From SIG588 sp045591985 (GTDB lineage: Bacteria > Bacillota > Clostridia > Oscillospirales > Acutalibacteraceae): 10,571 nucleotides of DNA. The translations under genes and the position numbers were made by a program. Location: positions 1 through 10,571 of the forward strand of contig JAZNTV010000106.1 in assembly GCA_045591985.1 (NCBI GenBank), in the 5' to 3' direction. The notes under the pieces were generated by a model. It was given only the letters and a program-made list of their open reading frames with translations, did no database searches and had not been told where the DNA came from. Position 1 is the stretch's first letter. Every line of letters begins with the position of its first letter. Positions 1 through 7,451 of the stretch are shown one piece after another.

Positions 1-234
1 CGGGATCACTTCGGTCGAGATGACCTCGCCGCAAGCGTCGCAAGTCACAGTGACAGAGCCGTCCGCGGTGCAGGTCGCATCCACCGTCGTGGTGGTGGTG
101 TTCACGTGACCGGTCGCGGGAATGACTTCGGTCGAGATGACCTCACCGCAAGCGTCGCAGGTCACGGTGACCGAACCATCGGTGGTGCAGGTCGCCTCCA
201 CCGTCGTGGTGGTAGTCACACTGTGGTCGCAAGC
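1..234 (-). repeat. Tandem 117-bp coding repeat (39-residue Cys repeat) in the giant surface protein
   Basis: Two copies with a period of 117 bp lie at 1-117 and 118-234. Each encodes about 39 residues built as TTTT-V-[ED]-A-T-C-T-x-D-G-S-V-T-V-T-C-D-A-C-G-E followed by V-I-S-T-E-V-I-P-A-T-G-H. The array starts at C2094 (CDHS) and runs off the window, so more copies may follow. A diverged relative (CAHES ... CDECGDTVKKGQ ... IP) sits at about 1350-1470. Such repeats are common in surface proteins of Clostridia. The spaced Cys residues with a C-x-x-C could bind metal or form disulfides; that is inference. Confidence 0.85.
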
Positions 235-3200
235 CAGCGGAATCACTTCGATCGAAGCGATATCGTCAAGCTCGTCACCGGTGATCAGCGTATATTCGCC
301 GTCCACCAGTTCATAGACCGTGTCACGCAGACGGATGGACGCACTGGCATTCAAGTCGTTGCCGAGCACGGCATCTTCCAGCTTCATTTCGGCAACGCCG
401 TCCACGAAGTTCAGCGTATAGCCGGTGCTCCAGGAGTAACCGACGCCGTTCTGATACTGCATAGACAGTCTGGACAGATCGGTTCCCTCTTTCGCCGTAA
501 TGCGCAACAGGTAATCCTTCGGCGTCGTATCGTTGAGCAACTTGCTCACGAGGACGTAACCGTAGTTGAAGCGGACGTACTCTTGTGCCGTATCTTCCGG
601 ATAGTATTCCGCAGTGCCGGTCGGCATAGACAGACCATACGCGATGTCCGCGGTATACTGCGGATAATACACGGGGTTGACAGCGTAGTCGAAGAAGATG
701 GCTTCGGAGCCTTCTTCCACCACGGGCTGCTGCAGTTCGTCCGCCGCGTGAATGGTGATGGACTTGATATAGATGTCACGGCCGAGCGTACCTTCGCCGT
801 CGTTGTTCCAGCAGTAGAAGGTGAAGTTGCTGCCGTTCACCAACGCCTTCGCGGTATCCAAGGTGCTGTAGGACTCGCCTGCCACACCCGTGGTACCGTT
901 ACCGAGGTTGCCGTCCATCGTCAGGTTGATCGGGGAATTGGCACCGACCGTGTAGGTCACGGTGGCGAGTTCGCCGCGCTTGAGCGCCGAACCGACGTTC
1001 ATGGGAGCGCAATCCCACACGTTGGAAACGCCGCCGCCGTTGACGCCGAGGTTGTAGCCGTTACCGGTCAGGGTGAAGCGGTGATCGTTGGCCCACGCAT
1101 CGGTAGCGTAGTATTCATAAGTGATCGCAAGGTCGGTACCCGCAAGAATATCTTCCTCATCGATCTGCAGTGCCGCCGCATCCAGCGCCATCTTGATGGT
1201 CTGGTTCTGCTTGTTCAGCTTCGCACCGTAGAATTCGGTGCCGGGGATGGGCTGAATGTCGAAGCCGCTGGCAGAAGCCGCGGTGCTGACCAAAGCGCCG
1301 GTCGAGAAGTCGATCTTCGAATAGACCAGGACCTTCGGGATCGTCTGACCCTTCTTCACGGTGTCGCCGCACTCGTCGCAGATGACGTCGCCGGTGTAAC
1401 CGTACTCATCCTTGGTCGCTTCCTTCGCACCAACCAACGTGGTGCTCTCGTGCGCACAGGACACGACCGTGTTCAGCTCGACCGAGAGCATCTCCTGGTA
1501 CGAGGGATGATAGGACGCATCGTGATACGGCGAGTAGTACTGGATCTCACACTTGGAGCCATCCTTGCTGAAGCGAAGGATACCCAGCATGGCGAGCGCC
1601 TGACCGTCGAAGTACTCAATGTCAAGATCCTGCGCATTGAGCATCAGCTGCGGCACGTCGTTGCCCGCCGCATTCTTGGTGACCTTCTGCAACACGTGAC
1701 CGTCGCTGGTGCCTGCGTGACCGCAGAGCAACATCTTGACGTTGTCGTGATCGTAGATCAGTTTATCCCAGATCGGCGAGGTATCGCCGTTCGGCCACGC
1801 CTGTGCAGGATCCATCAATTCGCCGAGCCAGCCGCCGATCTCGGCATCCGACTTGGTGTACGGCATCCAGTGCGTGCACCAATCCGCCGTATCGTTATTG
1901 ATGTAACTGTGGGTGGTCACGATGACGTTATCGTCGGGATACTGCTCGAGGATCGAGTTCGCCCAGTTGATAACGCTCACACGGGGATGATACTCGAGCT
2001 GGAGGATCAACCACTGCACACCGGCAACGTTGAAGCGGAAGTAGGAGTTCTCCATACCGACGTACTTGCCGTTTTCGTTCGCTTCGGTGCCGTAGATATC
2101 GTAGTCGTCTTCGAACGAGCCGACATAGGTCTCCGCCGCCGCGGTGGACTGGATGTAATCAATACCGAAATACTCGTTGTACTTCGAGGTGTCACGAATG
2201 GTGTAGGTGGTGTCGTTCACGGGTTTAGTCGAACCCGGATAGTCGTGGTTACCGGTCAGGTTGCTCCACGAAACCTTGTCGGTGAACAGATCCCAGCCGT
2301 TCTTCGCAATGGTGAAGTTGCCGTCGTTGGCAAGCCAGGTGGTATCACCCGCGCCGATAACGTGGACGATGTTCTCGCTCTCCACGTTGTCCGCGATCCA
2401 CTGCGCCGCCGCCATCCACTCTTCGGTGAAGGCACCGGTCACCAGTTCCTGCGTATCGGGGATGAAGACCATGGAGTAGTAATCCTCACCGACGATTTCG
2501 GTCGGGACTTCATACCCCTTCACCCAGTCGTCCGCACGCGAGCCGCCGAACACCAGGTCGTTGCCGTTGACCGACTTCAAAACGTTGCCGCCCAGCACGT
2601 AGTTGAGGTTACCCACCAGGAACCACGCGTCAATGAGGCCTTCGGTGCCCGCCGCCAGCGGATTCACCTTGTTGCCTGTCTTTTCCACGCGGTTGGCAGC
2701 GATCTCTGCCGCCGTGCGCACGTCGCTCCACAAGCGAACGTCCGCGATCGTGCCCTGGAACGCCACGCCCAGACCGTCCGCACCGATGGAGAACGCGGTG
2801 GTGGGAACGATATCCTTGGTGCCTTCCGCACTGCGCTCGGCAACCACTTCGCCGTCCGCATACAGGAGGAACAGACCCTTTTCCATGTCACGCACCAGCG
2901 CGAGGTCGATCCACTCGCCGATCGCAACGTTGAAGTCGGTGGCGTACTGCTTATCGCCCCACACCCAGCCAACGTTACCGTTGACGTCGGTGAACAGCGC
3001 GATCGGATTTTCGTCGTCGGTGTTGGTGTTACCGATGATGACCATGTTGTCTTCGGTAACCGTCACATCTTCGCCCGCAGCAGGAGTCTTATCCTCGGCC
3101 GCGGTGATGCGGAAGTCGGCAAAGCGCACCATATCCGCCACGTTCGCATCTTCCGAATAATACATCGGGAAATAGGACCAACGCAGGAAGTTCAGGTTGT

Positions 3201-6200
3201 AGAGGTCGAAGGTCGCCTGCTTGCCCATCTTGGAAAGCGGCAACGCGATGTAGTTCCAGCCGTCCTTCCACTCGCCCTGAATACCGTCACGCAGCAGGTA
3301 ACCGTAGTTCATCAAGTCCTTGTCGTAGGTGCCTGCCGAGGTCAGCTGGAAGTTGGGCGCACCCGACACCATCGGGAGCAGATCCACATCCGGCACGTAC
3401 AGCCAGAAGGAGAAGGTGAGGTCGTTGATGTCGTAGTAGGTCGGAATGTTCGGCGCCACAAACGCGTTATTCGTGCCGGCATTGAAGCCCGCTTTCCACG
3501 CCTGCTTACCATTGAGATCAATGGGGCTGTTGGGCTTCACTTCGTAATACACCGTACCGGAGAGCGGCTGTGCCGCACCGGTGCCGTCGTTCGTCCAAAC
3601 GTTGCCCACCGTAAGTTTACCGCCGTCCCAGTTGTGGGGCGCCTTGTTCAAGTTTACGATCGGCCACGAGGGTGTGTCGTACCCACTCGTGTTGTAGATC
3701 GCCACGTGCGCCAGACGGATCTCCAGGCCGGCGCCGTAGATGCCGTACCAACGGAAATAGTTGATCGCGGTGTGATCGAACGCCACACCTGCGGTGCCGC
3801 TGTAGAGGCTACCCTTGTTGAACGGCAGGAACACATGATTCCAACCGTTCTTCAACGTGCTCTTGTCCAGACCGAAGCCCAGTTCCTGCTGGTCACACGT
3901 ACCGGAGGAGGTAAGTTCGATCTGACCGGTACCGCTGATCTTGCTCACGTCGTTGACGTACAGCCAGAAGGAGAGGCCCAGATCGTTGAAGTTGGTGTAG
4001 GACGGAACGTCCACCGTCAAATTCTTCTGCTCGGTCACGAGCGAGGTGCCGGTAGCAGAGGAACGGTCAAAGGTCGCGTACGAATAGCCTGCAGGCAGAC
4101 CGTCTGCACCGGTGCCGGTGGCGGTAGTGCCGAGTTTGACGGTTTCAAACAGCATCTGCTCGTTCTCTTCCACCGTTTCGGCCTTCGAGATAAACTTCAT
4201 CTCGGAAACACGGATCTCGGTCTCGGCCGCAAACGCGCCGGCGCCGCACCAACGGATGAAGTTCGCCTTGGTGTAATCAAACGGGCCGGTCGCGCCGTCC
4301 GTCTTGCCGTTGGGCGCTGACAAGGGCAGTTCCACATAGTTCCAGCCCGCCTTCAGGTCGGGGATGAATTTCTTATAGGTAAAGTCAAGTTCCGAGCTAT
4401 CCCACGTACCCGAGGAGGTCAGCTCGAGGTAACCGTCGCCGACTTCGCCGGTAGAGGTGTACATCCAGAAGGAGAGATAGAGCTGATCCTTCGAGGTGAT
4501 GGTCGAGGGGAAATCCACCGAGAAGCTCTGGTGGTTCATCGCGAACCGCGCGCCCTGATCGACCTTCACCGCGTAGTACTTGAGACCGGCGGGAGCGCCT
4601 TCGCCCGCACCGACAACACCGGCGCCGATGTTGGTCATGCCGGTGTAACGGCCGCCGTTCGGCATGCCGATGGACCATTCGGTCGCCGCTTCCTTTTCGA
4701 TCAGCGAGATCTTGAAATCGGCGTAACGCACGAACGCCTGATCCGCCACCGTGCCGGCCACACCATCGTCGGGGGTGGAATCCAGCCAGGTGAGGTTCAC
4801 CGAACGCATGGTCATTTTACAGATGTCGTCCACCAACAAGGGGTTGGCGGTCAAGGTGCCGTCGGAAAGCGGGATCTCAATGTAGTTCCAGCCGTCCACC
4901 AGCGGGAAGTTCTTGAACAGGTTGCTGTACGACCAACCCTCGTCCACCGAACTCGCGGTGGAGCCGATCTTGAAGTTCGGGCTGGAGGTCGCCAAAGCAT
5001 CCGCATCGCTGATGTACATCCACATGCTGAACTTCAGATCGTTCAACGTCACGCCTTCCGGAATATCCAGTGCGCTGAAGGTGTGGGTGAACACGGGGCT
5101 CCACACACCGCTCGCCGCGGTGTTGCCCTTCGCCGTGAATTCGACGTAAGTGGTGCCCGCCGCCGGCTGCTTCGCCAGCGAGTTGTCGGTCGCCCAGACG
5201 TTGCCGAACGACGCGTTCGAACTGGCGCTCGACCAACCGATATTGAAGCCGGAGGAGGAGGCAAAATTGTTGCACATCGCCCATTCCTTCACGTCTTCCA
5301 CTTCGGGAGCTTCCGGTTCTTCTTCCTCCGCGAGCTTTAGGAATTTGAAGTCGTGGAAGTAGACGGTGGTTTCTTCCGTCGCGGTGCCGCTGCCCCAGAA
5401 ACGCAGGAAGTTCGCACCCTGCAGGTTGAACTCACCGCCGTTCTTGTTGTGATACGCATCGGCAAACGGCATCACGATGTAGTTCCAGCCGACCTGCAGG
5501 TTCTTGAACATATTGTCGGTAGTCCATTCAAGTTCCTGATTGTCGCACTTACCGGCGGAGGAAATCTCCATCACGGTGTTCGGCACCTTGCCCGTCGAGG
5601 TATAGAACCAGAACGCCAATGCCATATCTTCCATCTTGTAGGCCTTCGGGATCTTCACCGTGTACTTGGTGTCCTTGGTGCCGAGATAGCCATCCACCGG
5701 CATGGTGCAACCGTACACCGTGGTGCCGTCCGGAATGCCTTCCACACCGTTCACGATGGTGGAAACGTCCGTCTGTGCCTTCAAACCGCTGTCCAGCGTG
5801 GTGCCGGTGTAGCGGGAGGTGTAGGTGATGGGGAGCGGGAACTCGGTGGCAAACGCGTCCACCTTCACGCTCGCTTCAATGGTGTTCGGGGTGGTCGTGA
5901 TCGGCTCGGACAGCATCAAATACGTGTCGTCCGCACCGAACTGAACGCCTGCCGAGGTGGTATCCACCAGCGCGATCTCCCAAATGGTGACGGTGGACGC
6001 CGCTGCAAATTCCGCCGCATTCGGGTTCGCAAACATACGGAAGTAGTTGATCGGCGTATGCAGATCAAACTCCGCCGCGCCGCCGGGCGCGCTGCCCGAA
6101 GCGGAAAGTTTCAGAAGAACGACGTTTTCGCCGACCTTCCATTCCGGAGTCGCCAGACTCCAGTTCCGTTCGGATTTGTCCATCGTGGACTGCGACAACT

Positions 6201-6510
6201 CGATCGAACCGCCTTTTTCAAAAGCGGTGACCGCTGCCGCATCCAGCGTCATGTGGAGGTACAACGAAATGTCCTCCATCTCGTACATCGTCGGAATCTG
6301 AGCATTAAAATTCCGAGCCGACGTTTCGAAACGGCCGCCGGACTGGTAGGACAGAACCTTACCGTTCGCGCCGCCGTCCAAGATCGTCCACTTGGTCTTG
6401 AAGGTCAGACCGTCGGCAGACGCCGAGAAAGTCAGACCCGACAAGCAACAAGAGAACAGCATAACTGTCACGCAAAGCAGTGCCAGTATGCGCTTGGCTG
6501 TGTGCTTCAT
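1..6510 (-). CDS. Giant secreted multidomain metallophosphoesterase, 3' end outside the window
   Basis: The minus-strand frame is open from ATG at 6510 to base 1, giving 2170 codons with no stop, so the C-terminus is missing. Residues 1-32 are a signal peptide: basic MKHTAKR, a hydrophobic core, and likely signal peptidase I cleavage after A30-S-A32 (C21 has no good lipobox). Then come six related beta-sandwich modules (about 75-1138), a LamG/concanavalin-like domain (about 1150-1305) and a calcineurin-like phosphoesterase domain (about 1345-1640). The latter shows D1352-T-Q, G-D1389, GNHD (N1421, H1422, D1423), H1534 and GH1598, which fits a binuclear metal centre. Next are a Cys repeat (about 1682-1722), two unassigned probable binding regions, and tandem Cys repeats from C2094. 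The start is fixed by an AAAGGTGAT Shine-Dalgarno site and the signal peptide. It acts outside the cell. The domain classes are reasonably sure; the substrate is unknown (phosphodiester, nucleotide or glycan phosphate are all possible). A wall anchor would lie in the missing part. Confidence 0.88.
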   Translation of the reverse strand, partial: MKHTAKRILALLCVTVMLFSCCLSGLTFSASADGLTFKTKWTILDGGANGKVLSYQSGGRFETSARNFNAQIPTMYEMEDISLYLHMTLDAAAVTAFEKGGSIELSQSTMDKSERNWSLATPEWKVGENVVLLKLSASGSAPGGAAEFDLHTPINYFRMFANPNAAEFAAASTVTIWEIALVDTTSAGVQFGADDTYLMLSEPITTTPNTIEASVKVDAFATEFPLPITYTSRYTGTTLDSGLKAQTDVSTIVNGVEGIPDGTTVYGCTMPVDGYLGTKDTKYTVKIPKAYKMEDMALAFWFYTSTGKVPNTVMEISSAGKCDNQELEWTTDNMFKNLQVGWNYIVMPFADAYHNKNGGEFNLQGANFLRFWGSGTATEETTVYFHDFKFLKLAEEEEPEAPEVEDVKEWAMCNNFASSSGFNIGWSSASSNASFGNVWATDNSLAKQPAAGTTYVEFTAKGNTAASGVWSPVFTHTFSALDIPEGVTLNDLKFSMWMYISDADALATSSPNFKIGSTASSVDEGWSYSNLFKNFPLVDGWNYIEIPLSDGTLTANPLLVDDICKMTMRSVNLTWLDSTPDDGVAGTVADQAFVRYADFKISLIEKEAATEWSIGMPNGGRYTGMTNIGAGVVGAGEGAPAGLKYYAVKVDQGARFAMNHQSFSVDFPSTITSKDQLYLSFWMYTSTGEVGDGYLELTSSGTWDSSELDFTYKKFIPDLKAGWNYVELPLSAPNGKTDGATGPFDYTKANFIRWCGAGAFAAETEIRVSEMKFISKAETVEENEQMLFETVKLGTTATGTGADGLPAGYSYATFDRSSATGTSLVTEQKNLTVDVPSYTNFNDLGLSFWLYVNDVSKISGTGQIELTSSGTCDQQELGFGLDKSTLKNGWNHVFLPFNKGSLYSGTAGVAFDHTAINYFRWYGIYGAGLEIRLAHVAIYNTSGYDTPSWPIVNLNKAPHNWDGGKLTVGNVWTNDGTGAAQPLSGTVYYEVKPNSPIDLNGKQAWKAGFNAGTNNAFVAPNIPTYYDINDLTFSFWLYVPDVDLLPMVSGAPNFQLTSAGTYDKDLMNYGYLLRDGIQGEWKDGWNYIALPLSKMGKQATFDLYNLNFLRWSYFPMYYSEDANVADMVRFADFRITAAEDKTPAAGEDVTVTEDNMVIIGNTNTDDENPIALFTDVNGNVGWVWGDKQYATDFNVAIGEWIDLALVRDMEKGLFLLYADGEVVAERSAEGTKDIVPTTAFSIGADGLGVAFQGTIADVRLWSDVRTAAEIAANRVEKTGNKVNPLAAGTEGLIDAWFLVGNLNYVLGGNVLKSVNGNDLVFGGSRADDWVKGYEVPTEIVGEDYYSMVFIPDTQELVTGAFTEEWMAAAQWIADNVESENIVHVIGAGDTTWLANDGNFTIAKNGWDLFTDKVSWSNLTGNHDYPGSTKPVNDTTYTIRDTSKYNEYFGIDYIQSTAAAETYVGSFEDDYDIYGTEANENGKYVGMENSYFRFNVAGVQWLILQLEYHPRVSVINWANSILEQYPDDNVIVTTHSYINNDTADWCTHWMPYTKSDAEIGGWLGELMDPAQAWPNGDTSPIWDKLIYDHDNVKMLLCGHAGTSDGHVLQKVTKNAAGNDVPQLMLNAQDLDIEYFDGQALAMLGILRFSKDGSKCEIQYYSPYHDASYHPSYQEMLSVELNTVVSCAHESTTLVGAKEATKDEYGYTGDVICDECGDTVKKGQTIPKVLVYSKIDFSTGALVSTAASASGFDIQPIPGTEFYGAKLNKQNQTIKMALDAAALQIDEEDILAGTDLAITYEYYATDAWANDHRFTLTGNGYNLGVNGGGVSNVWDCAPMNVGSALKRGELATVTYTVGANSPINLTMDGNLGNGTTGVAGESYSTLDTAKALVNGSNFTFYCWNNDGEGTLGRDIYIKSITIHAADELQQPVVEEGSEAIFFDYAVNPVYYPQYTADIAYGLSMPTGTAEYYPEDTAQEYVRFNYGYVLVSKLLNDTTPKDYLLRITAKEGTDLSRLSMQYQNGVGYSWSTGYTLNFVDGVAEMKLEDAVLGNDLNASASIRLRDTVYELVDGEYTLITGDELDDIASIEVIPLACDHSVTTTTTVEATCTTDGSVTVTCDACGEVISTEVIPATGHVNTTTTTVDATCTADGSVTVTCDACGEVISTEVIP
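3100..6290 (-). repeat. Array of six homologous beta-sandwich modules within the giant protein
   Basis: Six diverged copies of one module can be aligned by eye. Their cores start near residues 75, 286, 480, 666, 833 and 1020, a spacing of roughly 165-210 residues. Each core has a 'DL-x-[FL]-[SA]-F/M-W-[LMF]-Y' strand, then an 'I-E-L-T-S-S/A-G-T' strand, a C/S-x-x-x-E-L element, 'GWN-[YH]-[IV]-x-[LM]-P' in the middle, 'N-F/Y-[LFI]-R-[WFM]' near the end and a last strand such as 'R-[YFL]-[AS]-[DEH]-[FMV]-[KA]'. Most are preceded by a short 'G-x-P-x-G-x-x-Y' strand. The pattern is that of jelly-roll carbohydrate-binding modules. No named CBM family is recognised, so the ligand is unknown. Module 1 is the most diverged. 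Confidence 0.75.
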
Positions 6511-6515
6511 AGAGT

Positions 6516-6524
6516 ATCACCTTT
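6516..6524 (-). promoter_or_regulatory. Ribosome binding site of the giant surface-protein gene
   Basis: The minus strand reads AAAGGTGAT, followed by ACTCT and the ATG at 6510. Its spacing suits a Shine-Dalgarno site, and it selects the start codon that gives an intact signal peptide. Confidence 0.8.
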
Positions 6525-6581
6525 CTTTAAAAATGTCCGTTAAACCACGCGCCAAAACAAGCCGTAGTCTACAGCGCTACC

Positions 6582-6610
6582 ATTTTAACACATTTTTTAT
6601 CACTTCGCAA
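6582..6610 (-). promoter_or_regulatory. Sigma-A type promoter of the giant surface-protein gene
   Basis: On the minus strand a TTGCGA box (6605-6610) is separated by exactly 17 bases from TAAAAT (6582-6587), matching the vegetative -35/-10 consensus at 4 and 5 of 6 positions. Transcription would begin near 6575 and give a leader of about 65 bases. The rest of the stretch up to 6732 is AT-rich; I see no gene or conserved RNA in it. Confidence 0.6.
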
Positions 6611-6731
6611 CTACAAAAAACGTACCCCCCAGCCGCGAAAACATAGAAATTTCGGTCTGATTTTTGTGCGTTTTTGCCATACACGATTCGTAGAGTTTGT
6701 ATATGTTGTAAGGTGTTTTTGCTTTACACAT

Positions 6732-6764
6732 AAAAAGGAACCGCGCTACAGCACGGTTCCTTTT
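6732..6764 (-). terminator. Intrinsic terminator downstream of the nuclease cassette
   Basis: An 11-bp perfect stem (AAAAGGAACCG at 6733-6743 with CGGTTCCTTTT at 6754-6764) encloses a 10-base loop. On the minus strand the stem runs into TTTTT (6732-6736). It would stop transcripts coming left from the nuclease gene or nagA before they reach the giant gene's promoter. It has a short T4 on the plus strand too, so it may work both ways. Confidence 0.7.
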
Positions 6765-6822
6765 CGATAACACGGATTTTTATTGTGTAAAGGCTTTCAC
6801 TTGACAGCATTGGCCGCCCCAA

Positions 6823-6955
6823 GGCTCCCCTTGTGTAAAGGGAGCTGTCGAGCGTAGCGAGACTGAGAGGATTTGAAGGATAAATCCCTTCTCCCAACAA
6901 CCCCTCCGTCTTTTGCTAAAGCAAAAGACACCTCCCCTTACACAGGGGAGGCTTT
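6823..6955. repeat. Palindromic repeat element, left block (two inverted units)
   Basis: Two copies of one roughly 55-base unit face each other. Unit A, read on plus, spans 6823-6875: a GGCTCCCC/GGGAGC hairpin, then a short hairpin at 6847-6861 (GTC-GA-GC-GTA-GC-GA-GAC, with a tandem G-A mismatch), then a GAGAGGATTTG tail. Unit B, read on minus, spans 6952-6898: a perfect 8-bp CCTCCCCT/AGGGGAGG hairpin (6931-6951), a perfect 9-bp GTCTTTTGC/GCAAAAGAC hairpin (6908-6929), then a GGAGGGGTTG tail. So the head and tail are conserved and the middle hairpin is variable. This type of non-coding repeat is widespread in Clostridia genomes. Unit B begins only 2-5 bases past the stop codon of the nuclease gene. 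Confidence 0.8.
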
Positions 6956-7314
6956 CATCGGAGCGCTTCTTTCACAATGCTGTCAATATACTCACAAACG
7001 GCTCTGAATTCTTGATTCACTTGATTGTTCGGTATTCTCACTACCGTAAGACCATACTGTTCAAGATACGCCGTCCGCTCTGCATCTTTCACAGCACCGT
7101 CTCCTTCATAGTGCTGTGAACCATCCAATTCAATAATCAACTTCGCCTCGGCGGAATAGAAATCGGCAATGTATTTTCCCAGCACCTTTTGTCTTGTGAA
7201 TTTCACAGGGTACGCGCGAAGGAAATCGTACCACAAATGCCGTTCTTCTTTGGTCATATTTTTTCGAAGAGCCCGTGCATTAGGGATGAGCACCGCATTG
7301 CGTTTTCTGTCCAT
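6955..7314 (-). CDS. DUF559 domain protein, Vsr-like PD-(D/E)xK endonuclease
   Basis: A 119-residue protein of the DUF559 family (PF04480), which is related to the very-short-patch repair nuclease Vsr and has a restriction-endonuclease fold. Visible marks are an N-terminal helix with T21-K-E-E (KNMTKEERHLW), the K-V-L-G-K-Y-I-A-D51-F strand holding the presumed metal-binding Asp, and the I-I-E62-L-D64-G-S-Q-H68 strand typical of the family, followed by a V-V-R-I-P-N-N strand near 90-97. The length is normal for the family and the gene seems intact. ATG 7314 is chosen over an upstream start at 7584 because AAGGAG lies 8 bases before it and the longer frame would translate the repeats. The ends are nearly flush with repeat elements. 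It could nick or cut DNA in repair, defence or element movement; the role is not established. It may be transcribed from nagA, as no promoter of its own is clear. Confidence 0.85.
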   Translation of the reverse strand: MDRKRNAVLIPNARALRKNMTKEERHLWYDFLRAYPVKFTRQKVLGKYIADFYSAEAKLIIELDGSQHYEGDGAVKDAERTAYLEQYGLTVVRIPNNQVNQEFRAVCEYIDSIVKEALR

Positions 7315-7322
7315 ACTGTCAT

Positions 7323-7328
7323 CTCCTT
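7323..7328 (-). promoter_or_regulatory. Ribosome binding site deciding the nuclease start
   Basis: The minus strand carries AAGGAG, eight bases before ATG 7314, an almost ideal Shine-Dalgarno site. It lies in the short unique stretch between the repeat tail (ends near 7342) and the gene. Confidence 0.8.
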
Positions 7329-7341
7329 CCACACGTATTAC

Positions 7342-7451
7342 CAACAACCCCTCTGAATCGCCTTGCGGCGCCCCACCTCCCCTTACACAGGGGAGGCATT
7401 TAGGCTCCCCTTGAAGATGCAAGGGGAGCTGTCGAGCGTAGCGAGACTGAG
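7342..7451. repeat. Palindromic repeat element, right block (two divergent units)
   Basis: Unit C, read on minus, spans 7397-7342: the same CCTCCCCT/AGGGGAGG hairpin as in the left block, a variable CGCC/GGCG hairpin (near 7359-7370), and a GAGGGGTTG tail. Unit D, read on plus, spans 7403-7451: a perfect 10-bp hairpin GCTCCCCTTG/CAAGGGGAGC (7404-7429) and the same GTC-GA-GC-GTA-GC-GA-GAC hairpin. Identity with the left block is exact over 24 bases (7374-7397 versus 6929-6952) and over 28 bases (7424-7451 versus 6840-6867). Units B and C thus form direct repeats on either side of the nuclease gene. Confidence 0.8.

Noticed and set aside
1..240. The 117-bp direct repeats as a CRISPR or non-coding satellite
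   Set aside because: They stay in frame with the giant gene, have no spacers, and encode a known type of surface-protein repeat.
106..4320. A 1404-codon plus-strand open frame opposite the giant gene
   Set aside because: It is the mirror of the minus-strand gene in a GC-rich region. Its protein is rich in R, H, V and G without domains or a signal peptide, and the minus strand gives recognisable domains, a signal peptide, a ribosome binding site and a promoter.
5353..6543. Plus-strand open frames of 396 and 269 codons (4531-5340, 5353-6543)
   Set aside because: They are antisense to the same gene with the same shadow composition and no family resemblance; the last one also runs across the real start and ribosome binding site.
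6611..6731. A possible small RNA or small gene in the AT-rich stretch upstream of the giant gene
   Set aside because: No open frame with a ribosome binding site and no strong structure apart from the terminator; the AT content fits promoter DNA.
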